The notes under the pieces were generated by a model, which did not search any database, had not been told where the DNA came from, and saw only the letters and a program-made list of their open reading frames with translations. From Streptomyces genisteinicus (lineage in GTDB: Bacteria; Actinomycetota; Actinomycetes; Streptomycetales; Streptomycetaceae): a DNA stretch of 64,000 nucleotides. This document shows, piece by piece, positions 36,001 to 45,924 of the stretch (its first letter is position 1; every line of letters starts with the position of its first letter). Location of the stretch: the NCBI RefSeq assembly GCF_014489615.1, contig NZ_CP060825.1, positions 4,660,501 through 4,724,500 on the forward strand, written 5' to 3'. A program made the position numbers and the translations under genes.

Positions 36001-37647
36001 GTGTCGATGCGGTCGGGTGGGTCGGGCGAGATCCCGGTGGAGACAGTGCGCGTGGCGCGGGCCGCGTTCCCGAAGGGCAGTCTGGCGATCCGGATCCGTG
36101 ACGAGCTCGGGGTCATGTTCCAGGACGGGGACTTTGCGGCGCTGTTCGCAGTGCGCGGCAGGCCGGCGTGGTCGCCGGGCCGGCTGGCGCTGGTGTTGGT
36201 GCTGCAGTTCGTGGAAGGGCTGACCGACCGGCAGACCGCGGAGGCGGTGCGGGCCCGTATCGACTGGAAGTACGCGCTCGGGCTGGAACTGACGGACACG
36301 GGTTTCGACTACTCGGTGCTCTCGGAGTTCCGGGACCGGCTGGTCGGCGCGGACGGGGGGCGGGAGCTCCTGGACGGGGTGCTGTCGGCAGCCCGGCGAC
36401 AAGGGCTGATCACTGCCGGAGCAAGCGCGCGGACCGACTCCACACATGTGCTGTCCGCGGTTCGGGAGATCAACCAGCTGGAGCTGGTCACCGAGACCTT
36501 GCGCGCGGCGCTGAACGCGGCGGCCCGCGCCGAGCCCGGCTGGGTGGGCGAGAACGCCAGGCCCGACTGGTTCAGGCATTACGCGACCCGGGCTGAGGAG
36601 TCCCGCTTTCCCAAGGCTCGCGTCAAACGGGATCAGGTATACCGGCGGATTGGCGGCGACGGAATGCTGTTGCTGCGGATGGCCTGGGCCGACGGCGCCC
36701 CGCCACGGCTGCGGTCCCTGCCGGAGCTGGAGGTCCTGCGGCAGGTGTGGGTCCAGCACTTCCACCTGGTCGATGGCGAGGTGGCGCGCCGTGGCCCAAA
36801 AGAACGGCCGCCGGGTGCGACGCGCCTGGTCAGCCCGTATGACACCGAGGCCCGCGGCGGGGTCAAGGGGGAGGTGCGCTGGGACGGCTACAAGGTCCAC
36901 GTGACCGAGACCTGTGATCCGGACACGGTGCATCTGATCACGAACGTGACCACCACCGTCGCCACGGTGACGGATGACCGGATGGCCGCTGTCGTCCATG
37001 CCGGCCTGGCCGGGCGGGACCTGCTGCCCGGTGAGCACTGGGTGGACACCGGCTATGCCAACGCCGGTGCCCTGGTCGCCGCACGGCGTGACCACGGCGT
37101 CGCCCTGCACGGGCCGATGAAGCCGACGACCGCTCCGCATACCCGCACCGCCTACGGGCAGGACGCCTTCGCCATCGATTGGGACAACCAGCGTGTGACC
37201 TGCCCCAAGGGGGTGGCCAGCACCCAATGGCACCAGCGCCGCTCCAGGACCGGACATCCGACCATCCGGGTCCGGTTCTCCCAGGCCGACTGCCGCTCGT
37301 GCCCCGCGCTGCGCGAGTGCGTCAACTCGCCCAGAGCCGAGCGCCGGGAGATCAACCTGCGTCCCCGCCAGGAGTACGAAGCCCTCCAGCACGCCCGCGC
37401 ACTCCAGCAGGGTGACGAGTGGAAGGCCCGATACACGATCCGCGCCGGGGTCGAGGGAACGATCTCTCAAGGGGTCCGTGCCTGCGATCTACGCCGGTCC
37501 CGCTACCGAGGCATGGCGAAGACAAGCCTCCAGCACCAACTCACCGGCGCGGCGATCAACCTCATCCGCATCGACGCCTGGCTCACGGGCACACTCCACG
37601 CTCGAACCCGCGCCAGCCACCTGACAGCACTCCGCCCCGCCGCATAG
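36001..37647 (+). CDS. IS1182-family transposase (DDE)
   Basis: 548 residues from GTG 36001 (GGGGAGG seven bases upstream); ATG 36007 is an alternative. The N-terminal DUF772 region (SPGRLALVLVLQFVEGLTDRQTAEAVRARIDWKYALGLELTDTGFDYSVLSEFRDRL) precedes the DDE catalytic core, with D in ARTDSTHVLSA, D in DTGYANAG and E near GVEGTISQGVRA. A Cys cluster (CRSCPALRECV) is typical of the family. No frameshift is seen. Confidence 0.93.
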   Translation: MSMRSGGSGEIPVETVRVARAAFPKGSLAIRIRDELGVMFQDGDFAALFAVRGRPAWSPGRLALVLVLQFVEGLTDRQTAEAVRARIDWKYALGLELTDTGFDYSVLSEFRDRLVGADGGRELLDGVLSAARRQGLITAGASARTDSTHVLSAVREINQLELVTETLRAALNAAARAEPGWVGENARPDWFRHYATRAEESRFPKARVKRDQVYRRIGGDGMLLLRMAWADGAPPRLRSLPELEVLRQVWVQHFHLVDGEVARRGPKERPPGATRLVSPYDTEARGGVKGEVRWDGYKVHVTETCDPDTVHLITNVTTTVATVTDDRMAAVVHAGLAGRDLLPGEHWVDTGYANAGALVAARRDHGVALHGPMKPTTAPHTRTAYGQDAFAIDWDNQRVTCPKGVASTQWHQRRSRTGHPTIRVRFSQADCRSCPALRECVNSPRAERREINLRPRQEYEALQHARALQQGDEWKARYTIRAGVEGTISQGVRACDLRRSRYRGMAKTSLQHQLTGAAINLIRIDAWLTGTLHARTRASHLTALRPAA

Positions 37648-37657
37648 CGGCGGGGCG
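37633..37657 (+). terminator. Transposase terminator inside the IS
   Basis: CGCCCCGCCGC, loop ATA, GCGGCGGGGCG; the stem overlaps the transposase stop codon. Confidence 0.75.
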
Positions 37658-37688
37658 AAGCAACCGGGCCCGGATTAACCAACAGCAT

Positions 37689-37701
37689 CCCGGGAAACCG
37701 G
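37689..37701. repeat. Target-site duplication, right copy
   Basis: CCCGGGAAACCGG, identical to 35895-35907. It is followed by GGCGGCCTTCG (37704-37714), the right arm of the interrupted terminator. Confidence 0.8.
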
Positions 37702-37730
37702 GCGGCGGCCTTCGCGCGTGCGTCAGCGGC

Positions 37731-38321
37731 TCAGACGGTGGTGACGACCTGCTCGTACGACAGGCGCGGCGACCGCGGGAACCAGGCGTTCTCGGCGGGC
37801 TTGCCGATGTTGACGACCATCAGGGGGGTGTGGTCGCCGTCCAGGAACTCCTTCTGGATGCCGGCGGCGTCGTAGCCGGTCATCGGGCCGGCGGCCAGGC
37901 CGGCGGCGCGGATGCCCAGGATGAAGTAGGCGGCCTGGAGGGAGGCGTTGACCGTGGCGGCCGCCTCGCGGACCGGGCGCTCGCTGAAGAAGGCGTCCTT
38001 CGCCTGCGGGAAGTGCGGGAGAAGGGTCGGCAGTTCCTCGTGGAACTCGTTGTCCGCGGCGAGGATCGCGACCAGCGGGGCGGCGGCTGTCTTGGCCTGG
38101 TTGCCCTCGGCGAGGTGGGAGACCAGGCGCTCGCGGGCCTCCGGGGTGCGGACGAGCACCACGCGCAGCGGGGTCTGGTTGAAGGCCGTCGGCCCGTACT
38201 TGACCAGGTCGTAGATCGCCTGGACCTGCTCGTCGGTCACCGGCTCGTCGGTGAAGGCGTTCGCGGTGCGGGCCTCGCGGAACAGCAGGTCCTGGGCGGC
38301 GGGGTCGAGAACGAGGGACAT
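37731..38321 (-). CDS. Nitroreductase-family protein (RutE/HadB type)
   Basis: 196 residues from ATG 38321 (GGAAGG upstream), the typical length for malonic semialdehyde reductase-like nitroreductases. Motifs: FREARTANAFTDEPV, GPTAFNQTPLRVVLVRT, SLQAAYFILGIRAAGLAAGPMTGYDAAG and PLMVVNIGKP. It is an FMN- and NAD(P)H-dependent oxidoreductase; the physiological substrate is not evident. A short palindrome upstream suggests MarR-type control. Confidence 0.9.
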   Translation of the reverse strand: MSLVLDPAAQDLLFREARTANAFTDEPVTDEQVQAIYDLVKYGPTAFNQTPLRVVLVRTPEARERLVSHLAEGNQAKTAAAPLVAILAADNEFHEELPTLLPHFPQAKDAFFSERPVREAAATVNASLQAAYFILGIRAAGLAAGPMTGYDAAGIQKEFLDGDHTPLMVVNIGKPAENAWFPRSPRLSYEQVVTTV

Positions 38322-38386
38322 GGGAACCTTCCGGGAACGGCAATGGGTCAACCAGCTACCGGATCACCGTACCGCAGGTAGATTAA

Positions 38387-38395
38387 AGTTCAACT
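38387..38395. promoter_or_regulatory. Candidate operator AGTTCAACT upstream of nitroreductase
   Basis: A 9-bp palindrome in an AT-rich patch (ATTAAAGTTCAACTAAAAC), 65 bp upstream of the start. AGTTGAACT-type sites are typical of MarR-family operators in Streptomyces. No MarR gene is adjacent. Confidence 0.4.
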
Positions 38396-38462
38396 AAAAC
38401 GGGGCGCTCACGTGACCCGACTCACAGCCCCGCCCGCTCCGGCGCCCGCGCGCCGCCTCGCC

Positions 38463-38699
38463 TCACCGGCCGCCACCCTCGTCCCCGCCCGGCTCCGGCT
38501 CCGCGAGCGCCGCGTCCAGCCGCGCCCGGGCACCCTCCAGCCAGTGGCGGCAGACCTTCGCCAGCTCCTCGCCGCGCTCCCACAGGGCCAGCGACTCCTC
38601 CAGCGTCGTGCCGCCCGCTTCCAGACGGCGCACGGTCTCGATCAGCTCGTCCCGCGCCTGCTCGTAACCGAGCGCGGCCTCTTCCGTACCCGCAGCCAT
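38463..38699 (-). CDS. xseB: Exodeoxyribonuclease VII small subunit
   Basis: 78 residues from ATG 38699, the normal length. The XseB pattern is GYEQARDELIETVRRLEAGGTTLEESLALWERGEELAKVCRHWLEGARARLD. It forms a many-copy helical complex with XseA. The frame upstream of 38699 is not homologous. It lies 132 bp downstream of xseA on the same strand. Confidence 0.93.
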   Translation of the reverse strand: MAAGTEEAALGYEQARDELIETVRRLEAGGTTLEESLALWERGEELAKVCRHWLEGARARLDAALAEPEPGGDEGGGR

Positions 38700-38831
38700 G
38701 CGATCCACCCTAAGTCGAGCCTGCAATGGGAAATCGGCGGTGCCCGCGCACCGCCCGGTGGCGCCTCGCGCCACGCCGTGGGACGTCCGGCCCCGGTCAG
38801 GGCTCACCCGCCCCGGCCCGGACGAAGGACC

Positions 38832-40040
38832 CTAGTCGTCGACGCGCACCGCGAACTCGCCCTGTGCGACCCGTGCCCGCAGCGCGTCCCCCGCGGCCAC
38901 CTCCTCGGGCGAGCGCACCACCCCGCCGTCCGCGCGCTGGAGGACGGCGTACCCGCGCTCCATCGTGGCGGCGGGAGAGAGCGAGACCACCCGCGCCCGC
39001 GTGTGCGACAGCTCCGAGTCCGCGCGGTCCAGCAGATGCCCGAGGACCCGGCGGCTGCGCGCCAGCAGCGCGTCCACCTCGTCCTCGCGCTGCTCCACCA
39101 TCCGCTGCGGGTGCTCCATGGAGGGCCTGGCCAGCGCATGGGCGAGCCCGCGCTCCTCGCGCTCCAGCAGCCCCTCCACCGTCCGCAGCGCCCGCCGCCG
39201 CAACTGGGCCACGCGCTCCAGCTCCTCGCCCACGTCCGGCACGACCTTCTTCGCCGCGTCGGTGGGGGTGGACGCCCGCAGGTCCGCCACCAGGTCCAGC
39301 AGCGGCGCGTCCGGCTCGTGGCCGATGGCCGACACCACCGGCGTCGTGCAGCCGGCCACCGCGCGCACCAGCTGCTCGTCGGAGAACGGCAGCAGATCCT
39401 CCACGCTGCCGCCGCCCCGGGCCACGATGATCACGTCCACCTCGGGGTGCTCGTCCAGCTCCTTGACCGCCTGCACGACCTGGGTGACCGCGTGCACGCC
39501 CTGCACGGCGACGTTGCGCACCTCGAAGCGGACGTGCGGCCAGCGCCGCCGCGCGTTCTCCAGCACGTCCCGCTCGGCGGCGGACGCCCGGCCGCACACC
39601 AGGCCGACCCGGTGCGGCAGGAACGGCAGCGCCCGCTTGCGGTCCGCCGCGAACAGGCCCTCGGCCCCGAGCGACCGCTTCAACTGCTCCAGACGCGCCA
39701 GCAGTTCACCGATGCCGACCGGCTTGATCTCCGCCGCCCGCAGCGACAGCTGCCCCCGGGGCGCGTACCACTCCGGCTTGGCGAGCACCACGACCCGCGC
39801 GCCCTCCGAGACCACGTCCGCCACCGCGTCGAACACCTGGCGGTAGCACGTCACGCCGACCGAGATGTCGTACGACGGGTCGCGCAGCGTCAGGAAGACG
39901 ACCCCCGCCCCCGGACGGCGCGACAACTGGGTGATCTGCCCCTCGACCCAGACCGCCCCGAGGCGGTCGATCCACCCCCCGATGAGCCGCGAGACCTCGC
40001 CGACGGGCAGGGGCGCTTCCGCGGACGTGTTGAGAGCCAT
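38832..40040 (-). CDS. xseA: Exodeoxyribonuclease VII large subunit
   Basis: 402 residues from ATG 40040. An OB-fold N-terminus (VGEVSRLIGGWIDRLGAVWVEGQITQLSRRPGAGVVFLTLRD) precedes the nuclease core, with VGLVCGRASAAERDVLENARRRWP, VIIVARGGGSVEDLLPFSDE and SAIGHEPDAPLLDLVADLRASTPTDAA. A coiled-coil follows, ending in MERGYAVLQ. It degrades single-stranded DNA in repair and forms a complex with XseB. Confidence 0.94.
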   Translation of the reverse strand: MALNTSAEAPLPVGEVSRLIGGWIDRLGAVWVEGQITQLSRRPGAGVVFLTLRDPSYDISVGVTCYRQVFDAVADVVSEGARVVVLAKPEWYAPRGQLSLRAAEIKPVGIGELLARLEQLKRSLGAEGLFAADRKRALPFLPHRVGLVCGRASAAERDVLENARRRWPHVRFEVRNVAVQGVHAVTQVVQAVKELDEHPEVDVIIVARGGGSVEDLLPFSDEQLVRAVAGCTTPVVSAIGHEPDAPLLDLVADLRASTPTDAAKKVVPDVGEELERVAQLRRRALRTVEGLLEREERGLAHALARPSMEHPQRMVEQREDEVDALLARSRRVLGHLLDRADSELSHTRARVVSLSPAATMERGYAVLQRADGGVVRSPEEVAAGDALRARVAQGEFAVRVDD

Positions 40041-40189
40041 ACGGGCGAGGGTAACGGCCGGCTGCGACATCGCCGCCGACCCGGACCGCCCCGGCAGGCC
40101 ACGGAGCGGACGCGCCCCGGGCCCCCGGCCGGACCCGGGGCCGCCGCCGGCCCGGACCGGCCCTCCCCGGCCCCGGGGGTCCCGGCCGC

Positions 40190-41584
40190 TCAGCCCTTCC
40201 CGGCCCCGCCGCCCGGCCCGTCCTCCCGGGTGCGGCCCCACTGCACCGCCAGCACCACCAGCCCCACCCCGAACCAGATCACGCCCACCACCTGCGCCGA
40301 CCGGGCCGCCTCCGCGATCACCGCGACCAGCACCGCCGTGCCGAGGACCGGCACCACCACATGCCGCAGCCAGTCCGGCTCCCCGTCCATCCGGCGCACC
40401 ACGAACCAGCCGACCACGCTCGCGTGCAGCAGCACGAACGCCGTCAGAGCGCCGATGTCCACCACCGACACCAGATGGTCGAGGCCGTCGTCCCGCTGCG
40501 CCGCCCACACCGCGGCCACCATCGTGACCGTCGCCGCCAGCAGCAGCGCCAGCCGCGGCACCCCGGAGTCGGTGCGCGCCAGCAGCCGCGGCAGCCGCCG
40601 GTCCCGCGCCATCGCGAACAGCAGCCGGCCGGCCGCCGCCTGCCCGGCCAGCGCGGCGAACGCGGCCCCGATCGCCTTGCTGACCGCCACCAGATCGTGC
40701 AGCCAGGTCCCCACCGAGGCGTCCACCGCGTCGTAGAACGCCGACCCCTGCGCCGCCGGGTCGGCGGCCAGCTCCGCCGACGAAACCGGCGTCAGCAGCG
40801 CCACCAGATACGTCTGCGCCACGAACAGCGTCCCGGCGAGCGCCAGGCAGAACAGCACCGCCCGCGCCACCTTCCGGGACCCGCCCGTCACCTCCTCGGC
40901 GAACGACGCGATCGCGTCGAACCCGAGGTACGAGAGCACCGCGATCGACACCGCGCTGAAGACCGCCGCCAGCGAGAAGCCGGCGTCGCCGGTCAGCGGC
41001 GACAGCCACCCCCGCTCCGCCCCGTCCCGGACCAGCACCACCACCGCCGACACCACGAACACCAGCAGCACCGCGATCTCCATCGCCAGCACCGCGAAGC
41101 CGACCCGGGCCGCCGCCCGCACGCCCCACAGGTTGAGCAGCGTCGTCACCACCACGGCGATCGCCGTCCACACCCACCGGTCCACCTCCGGGACCAGCGC
41201 CTCCATCGCGATCCCGGAGAACAGGTACGCCACCGCGGGGATCAGCAGGTAGTCCAGCATCGCCATCCACCCGGCGACGAACCCCGGCGCCTCGCCGAGC
41301 CCCTTGCGCGCGTAGGTGAAGACCGACCCGGCCTGCGGCGCCACCCGCACCATCTGCGCGTAGCTCGAAGCGGTGAACGCCATGGCGACCGTCGCCACCA
41401 CGTACACCAGCGCGACCGCCCCGTCCGACTTCGCGTCGAGCGCGCCGTACACGCCGACGGGCGCCATGGGGGCGATGAACAGCAGCCCGTAGACGACCAG
41501 GTCCCGGAAGCCGAGCGTGCGCCGCAGCCCGTCGTGGCCGGCGGCGGCGTCCCGCCGGCCGTCCCGTTCCGCCCCTCGCCTCAT
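40190..41584 (-). CDS. APC-family amino acid permease
   Basis: 464 residues from ATG 41584 (GGGAGGA upstream). About 12 transmembrane helices; the first (LVVYGLLFIAPMAPVGVYGAL) carries the unwound substrate-binding GLLFIAPMAP segment and the sixth YLGFDAIASFAEEV, both typical of amino-acid/polyamine antiporters. The substrate is not determined. It is divergent from ispH with 84 bp between starts. Confidence 0.88.
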   Translation of the reverse strand: MRRGAERDGRRDAAAGHDGLRRTLGFRDLVVYGLLFIAPMAPVGVYGALDAKSDGAVALVYVVATVAMAFTASSYAQMVRVAPQAGSVFTYARKGLGEAPGFVAGWMAMLDYLLIPAVAYLFSGIAMEALVPEVDRWVWTAIAVVVTTLLNLWGVRAAARVGFAVLAMEIAVLLVFVVSAVVVLVRDGAERGWLSPLTGDAGFSLAAVFSAVSIAVLSYLGFDAIASFAEEVTGGSRKVARAVLFCLALAGTLFVAQTYLVALLTPVSSAELAADPAAQGSAFYDAVDASVGTWLHDLVAVSKAIGAAFAALAGQAAAGRLLFAMARDRRLPRLLARTDSGVPRLALLLAATVTMVAAVWAAQRDDGLDHLVSVVDIGALTAFVLLHASVVGWFVVRRMDGEPDWLRHVVVPVLGTAVLVAVIAEAARSAQVVGVIWFGVGLVVLAVQWGRTREDGPGGGAGKG

Positions 41585-41668
41585 GCGTCCTCCCTGGTCG
41601 CCGTCCCGCCCAGTGTGCTGTCCACAGGCGATCACCTGCCTGTTCTGGGCGGCCTTACGATGGGACGC

Positions 41669-42652
41669 ATGACTTCTGCGCAGCCTGTCCGACGCGTCCT
41701 GCTCGCCGCTCCCCGTGGTTACTGCGCGGGCGTGGACCGCGCCGTGATCGCCGTGGAGAAGGCCCTGGAGCAGTACGGGTCGCCCATCTACGTCCGACAC
41801 GAGATCGTCCACAACAAGTACGTCGTGCAGACCCTGGAGAAGAAGGGCGCGATCTTCGTCGAGGAGACGGCGGAGGTCCCCGAGGGCTCGATCGTCATGT
41901 TCTCCGCCCACGGCGTCGCCCCGACCGTCCACGCGGAGGCCGCCGAGCGCAAGCTCGCGACCATCGACGCGACCTGCCCGCTGGTGACCAAGGTCCACAA
42001 GGAGGCCGTGCGCTTCGCACAGGAGGACTACGACATCCTCCTCATCGGCCACGAGGGCCACGAGGAGGTCATCGGCACCTCCGGCGAGGCCCCGGACCAC
42101 ATCACCCTCGTCGACGGCCCCGACGACGTCGCCAACGTCGAGGTCCGCAACCCCGACAAGGTCGTCTGGCTCTCCCAGACCACCCTCTCCGTCGACGAGA
42201 CCATGGAGACGGTCGACGCGCTGAAGACCAAGTTCCCCGGGCTCGTCTCGCCGCCGAGCGACGACATCTGCTACGCCACCCAGAACCGCCAGACCGCCGT
42301 CAAGCAGATGGGCGCCGAGGCCGACCTCGTCATCGTCGTCGGCTCGAAGAACTCCTCGAACTCGGTCCGCCTGGTCGAGGTCGCCCTGGGCGCCGGCGCC
42401 CGCGACGCCCACCTGGTCGACTTCGCCGAGGAGATCGACGAGGCGTGGCTGGAGGGCGTCTCCACCGTCGGCGTCACCTCCGGCGCCTCCGTGCCCGAGG
42501 TGCTGGTCGAGGGCGTCCTGGAGTGGCTGACCCAGCGCGGCTTCGAGGACGTCGAGATCGTCAAGGCCGCCGAGGAGTCCATCGTCTTCTCGCTCCCCAA
42601 GGAGCTCCGGCGGGACCTGCGCGCCGAGGCGGACGGCCTCGCCGGCAGGTGA
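41669..42652 (+). CDS. ispH: 4-hydroxy-3-methylbut-2-enyl diphosphate reductase
   Basis: 327 residues from ATG 41669. The three [4Fe-4S] cysteines are C19 (RGYCAGVDRAV), C103 (ATCPLVTKVHKE) and C201 (DICYATQNRQ), with the E-containing GTSGE motif. It is the last step of the MEP pathway, producing IPP and DMAPP. TACGAT ends seven bases before the ATG, so transcription may begin at the A of the start codon. Confidence 0.95.
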   Translation: MTSAQPVRRVLLAAPRGYCAGVDRAVIAVEKALEQYGSPIYVRHEIVHNKYVVQTLEKKGAIFVEETAEVPEGSIVMFSAHGVAPTVHAEAAERKLATIDATCPLVTKVHKEAVRFAQEDYDILLIGHEGHEEVIGTSGEAPDHITLVDGPDDVANVEVRNPDKVVWLSQTTLSVDETMETVDALKTKFPGLVSPPSDDICYATQNRQTAVKQMGAEADLVIVVGSKNSSNSVRLVEVALGAGARDAHLVDFAEEIDEAWLEGVSTVGVTSGASVPEVLVEGVLEWLTQRGFEDVEIVKAAEESIVFSLPKELRRDLRAEADGLAGR

Positions 42653-42674
42653 CCGCCACCCCCTGACCGCCTGT

Positions 42675-42698
42675 CAGCCCCCGGGACCCCGGGGGCTG
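42675..42698 (+). terminator. ispH terminator
   Basis: CAGCCCCCGG, loop GACC, CCGGGGGCTG, followed by TTC. Confidence 0.85.
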
Positions 42699-42741
42699 TT
42701 CATGCGGGGCACGGCCCGCCCGAGGGCCTAACGTGGTCCCC

Positions 42742-43482
42742 ATGAACGTCTTCGGAGTGGACATCGGCGGATCCGGGATCAAGGGCGCTCCCGTGGATCT
42801 GGAACGGGGCGACCTGGCCGAGGAGCGCCACAAGGTCCTCACCCCCCATCCGGCGACGCCGGACGCCGTCGCCGACGGTGTGGCCGAGGTGGTCGGCCAC
42901 TTCGGCTGGACCGGCCCGGTGGGCATCACCTTCCCCGGCGTCGTCACCGGCGGCATCACCCGGACCGCCGCCAACGTCGACAAGGGCTGGATCGACAAGG
43001 ACGCGGCCCGGCTGCTCGGCGACCGGATCGGCGGCGCACCCGTGACCCTGCTGAACGACGCCGACGCCGCGGGCGTCGCCGAGATGACCTTCGGCGCCGG
43101 CCGCGGCCGCAAGGGCACCGTGATCCTGCTGACGTTCGGCACGGGCATCGGCAGCGCGCTCTTCACCGACGGCCGCCTGGTGCCCAACACCGAGCTCGGC
43201 CACCTCGAACTCCACGGCCACGACGCCGAGAAGCGGGCCTCCACCAAGGCCAAGGAGGACGCCGACCTGAGCTGGTCGCACTGGGCCCGCCGGGTCCAGA
43301 AGTACCTCGCGCACGTCGAGATGCTCTTCTCGCCCGAGCTGTTCGTGATCGGCGGCGGCGTCAGCCGCAAGGCCGAGAAGTTCCTGCCCCTCATCGAGGA
43401 CATCCGGGCCGAGATCGTCCCCGCCGAGCTCCAGAACAACGCGGGCATCGTCGGCGCCGCGATGGCGGCCGCCGGACGCTGA
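42742..43482 (+). CDS. ppgK: Polyphosphate glucokinase
   Basis: 246 residues from ATG 42742, the usual length. ROK-type motifs: FGVDIGGSGIKGAPVD, GPVGITFPGVV, LLNDADAAGVAEM, LLTFGTGIGSALFTDGRLVPNTELGHLELHG. It phosphorylates glucose using polyphosphate (and ATP). TAACGT sits seven bases before the start, suggesting a leaderless transcript. It has no coupling to neighbours. Confidence 0.92.
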   Translation: MNVFGVDIGGSGIKGAPVDLERGDLAEERHKVLTPHPATPDAVADGVAEVVGHFGWTGPVGITFPGVVTGGITRTAANVDKGWIDKDAARLLGDRIGGAPVTLLNDADAAGVAEMTFGAGRGRKGTVILLTFGTGIGSALFTDGRLVPNTELGHLELHGHDAEKRASTKAKEDADLSWSHWARRVQKYLAHVEMLFSPELFVIGGGVSRKAEKFLPLIEDIRAEIVPAELQNNAGIVGAAMAAAGR

Positions 43483-43491
43483 GTCCCGTAC

Positions 43492-43515
43492 GGGCCGGGG
43501 CACGCGCCCCGGCCC
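43492..43515. terminator. ppgK terminator
   Basis: GGGCCGGGGC, loop ACGC, GCCCCGGCCC, ten bases after the stop, in front of the convergent gene. Confidence 0.8.
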
Positions 43516-43553
43516 TGCGGCGGCCGGCCGGTCCATCGCCCCGGGCGGGCCGG

Positions 43554-44123
43554 TCAGCGGCGGACCGCGCCTTCCTTCGCACCGGCGGGCCGCCGGCGGC
43601 GGCGGCCCATCGCCCGCACCTTGCGCACACAGGTGATCACGCCCGCGACCAGCGTCCCGCCGTAGAGCCAGATCGCGTGCACCGCCAGCGCCGTGACCAC
43701 GGCCATCGTCTGGCCGCCCAGCCCGCCGTCGCCGCCGGAGATCGGCACGATCCCCACCGCGAACGCGATCGGCACGATGATCGGCGCCATCACCACGTCC
43801 GCCTCCCGCACCCACAGCGCGGTCACCGCGCTGACCAGCAGGAAGAGCACCCCGTAGACGGCCGCCGAACCGTCCAGCAGCAGCCAGTCCAGGAACCCGA
43901 GCGCGAACATCAGCGAGGCGGCGAACACCCCCGCGCCCAGCCCGGTCAGCCGCGGGTTCGGCAGTCTGCGCAACGCCAGCACGACCGGCGGCACCGGTCT
44001 CCGGGGCCGGGGACGCACCGGGTAGACGGTGGTGCCGTCGGCGACGGTGCCCCGCGCGGGAAGCGAGCCCTGCGGGCGCTGCCGGGGCTCGGGGCTACGG
44101 GTCCTGTGCTGCTCCACTCCCAC
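43554..44123 (-). CDS. Four-helix membrane protein (DUF6542-like)
   Basis: 189 residues from GTG 44123 (GGGAGACC upstream). A Pro/Arg-rich cytoplasmic tail of ~60 residues is followed by about four helices (LTGLGAGVFAASLMFALGFLDWLL; AVYGVLFLLVSAVTALWV; VMAPIIVPIAFAVGIVPI; TMAVVTALAVHAIWLYGGTLVAGVI) and a basic C-terminus. Function unknown; conserved next to ychF in Streptomyces as far as I recall. Confidence 0.75.
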   Translation of the reverse strand: MGVEQHRTRSPEPRQRPQGSLPARGTVADGTTVYPVRPRPRRPVPPVVLALRRLPNPRLTGLGAGVFAASLMFALGFLDWLLLDGSAAVYGVLFLLVSAVTALWVREADVVMAPIIVPIAFAVGIVPISGGDGGLGGQTMAVVTALAVHAIWLYGGTLVAGVITCVRKVRAMGRRRRRPAGAKEGAVRR

Positions 44124-44310
44124 AAAGTAGGTCTCCCGAGGGGGGCGGGGAGGCACCAGACACGCCCTTTGAGCCACCTTGGCCGTGCGTTCGACTGACG
44201 GTGGCCGTCGATGCCTGCCGCGGCCCGCCCGTAAACTGGGGGATCGGCCCGCCCACTGCGGACCGCACGGACCGCAGCCCCGCCCACCACCCACTCAGGA
44301 AGTCGCCAAC

Positions 44311-45399
<1,089 letters not shown>

Positions 45400-45414
45400 C
45401 GGGCAGTCAAGAGA

Positions 45415-45448
45415 TGCGCCCGGCCCGCTTGTTGGTGGGCCGGGCGCA
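45415..45448 (+). terminator. Terminator after ychF
   Basis: TGCGCCCGGCCC (45415-45426) pairs exactly with GGGCCGGGCGCA (45437-45448). It lies on the island side of the left repeat, so the element may have brought it. Confidence 0.75.
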
Positions 45449-45531
45449 GGTGTACGTCCGCGTGGAGTCCTTGTGCCGCGAAGCGCTGAGGTGTTGGTGG
45501 CGGGTCTGGTTGGCGCGACTGCGGTCGGCGT

Positions 45532-45924
45532 TCAGACTTTGACGACCTCTACGGCGGGGCCGCACAGGAGCGTCAGGTCCTCGGGATCGGAGGTCACGGC
45601 GGTGGCCGGCTGGGGTGCGGTGCGGGCGATGACGGCGAAGGCGGCGTCGATGGCGTACTTGTGGCCGTGGAGGCGGTGGCTGCGCAGGAGGGCTGCGGCG
45701 TGATCGGTGATCTCCTTGGTGACGTCGTGAACGTCGACGCGAGAGAGGACCCACTTGATCCGGGCGGGGTGAATGCGCTCGTAGTCGGCCTCGAGGGTGG
45801 TCATGGCGCTTGTGGCCACGCGGATGCCTTCCTCCGATGCCGCTTGGATCAGGGCCATGACGGTGCGGTCCTTGCGGTAGAGCTTGGAGAGGCCTTCGCT
45901 GTCGAGCAGCAGGGTGCCGGGCAT
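45532..45924 (-). CDS. PIN-domain toxin (VapC-like)
   Basis: 130 residues. The four acidic PIN residues are present: D8 (LLLDSEGLSKL), E45 (TTLEADYE), D93 (KYAIDAAFA) and D113 (TSDPEDL). The start ATG overlaps the antitoxin stop (ATGA), the classical arrangement with antitoxin first. It is a probable Mg-dependent RNase acting on tRNA or rRNA. It is paralogous to the toxin at 46555-46968 (shared SEGLSKL and R(I/L)xWVLS). Confidence 0.88.
   Translation of the reverse strand: MPGTLLLDSEGLSKLYRKDRTVMALIQAASEEGIRVATSAMTTLEADYERIHPARIKWVLSRVDVHDVTKEITDHAAALLRSHRLHGHKYAIDAAFAVIARTAPQPATAVTSDPEDLTLLCGPAVEVVKV

Larger units (their letters stand above)
35908..37688 (+). mobile_element. IS1182-family insertion sequence, complete
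   Basis: 1781 bp, bounded by perfect 23-bp inverted repeats at 35908-35930 (starting ATGCTGTTGGTTAATCC) and 37666-37688. It carries a single intact transposase and is flanked by a 13-bp direct duplication. IS1182 elements are known to favour palindromic targets; here the target is the loop of a transcription terminator. Intact ends and open transposase suggest recent insertion and possible activity. Confidence 0.92.
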
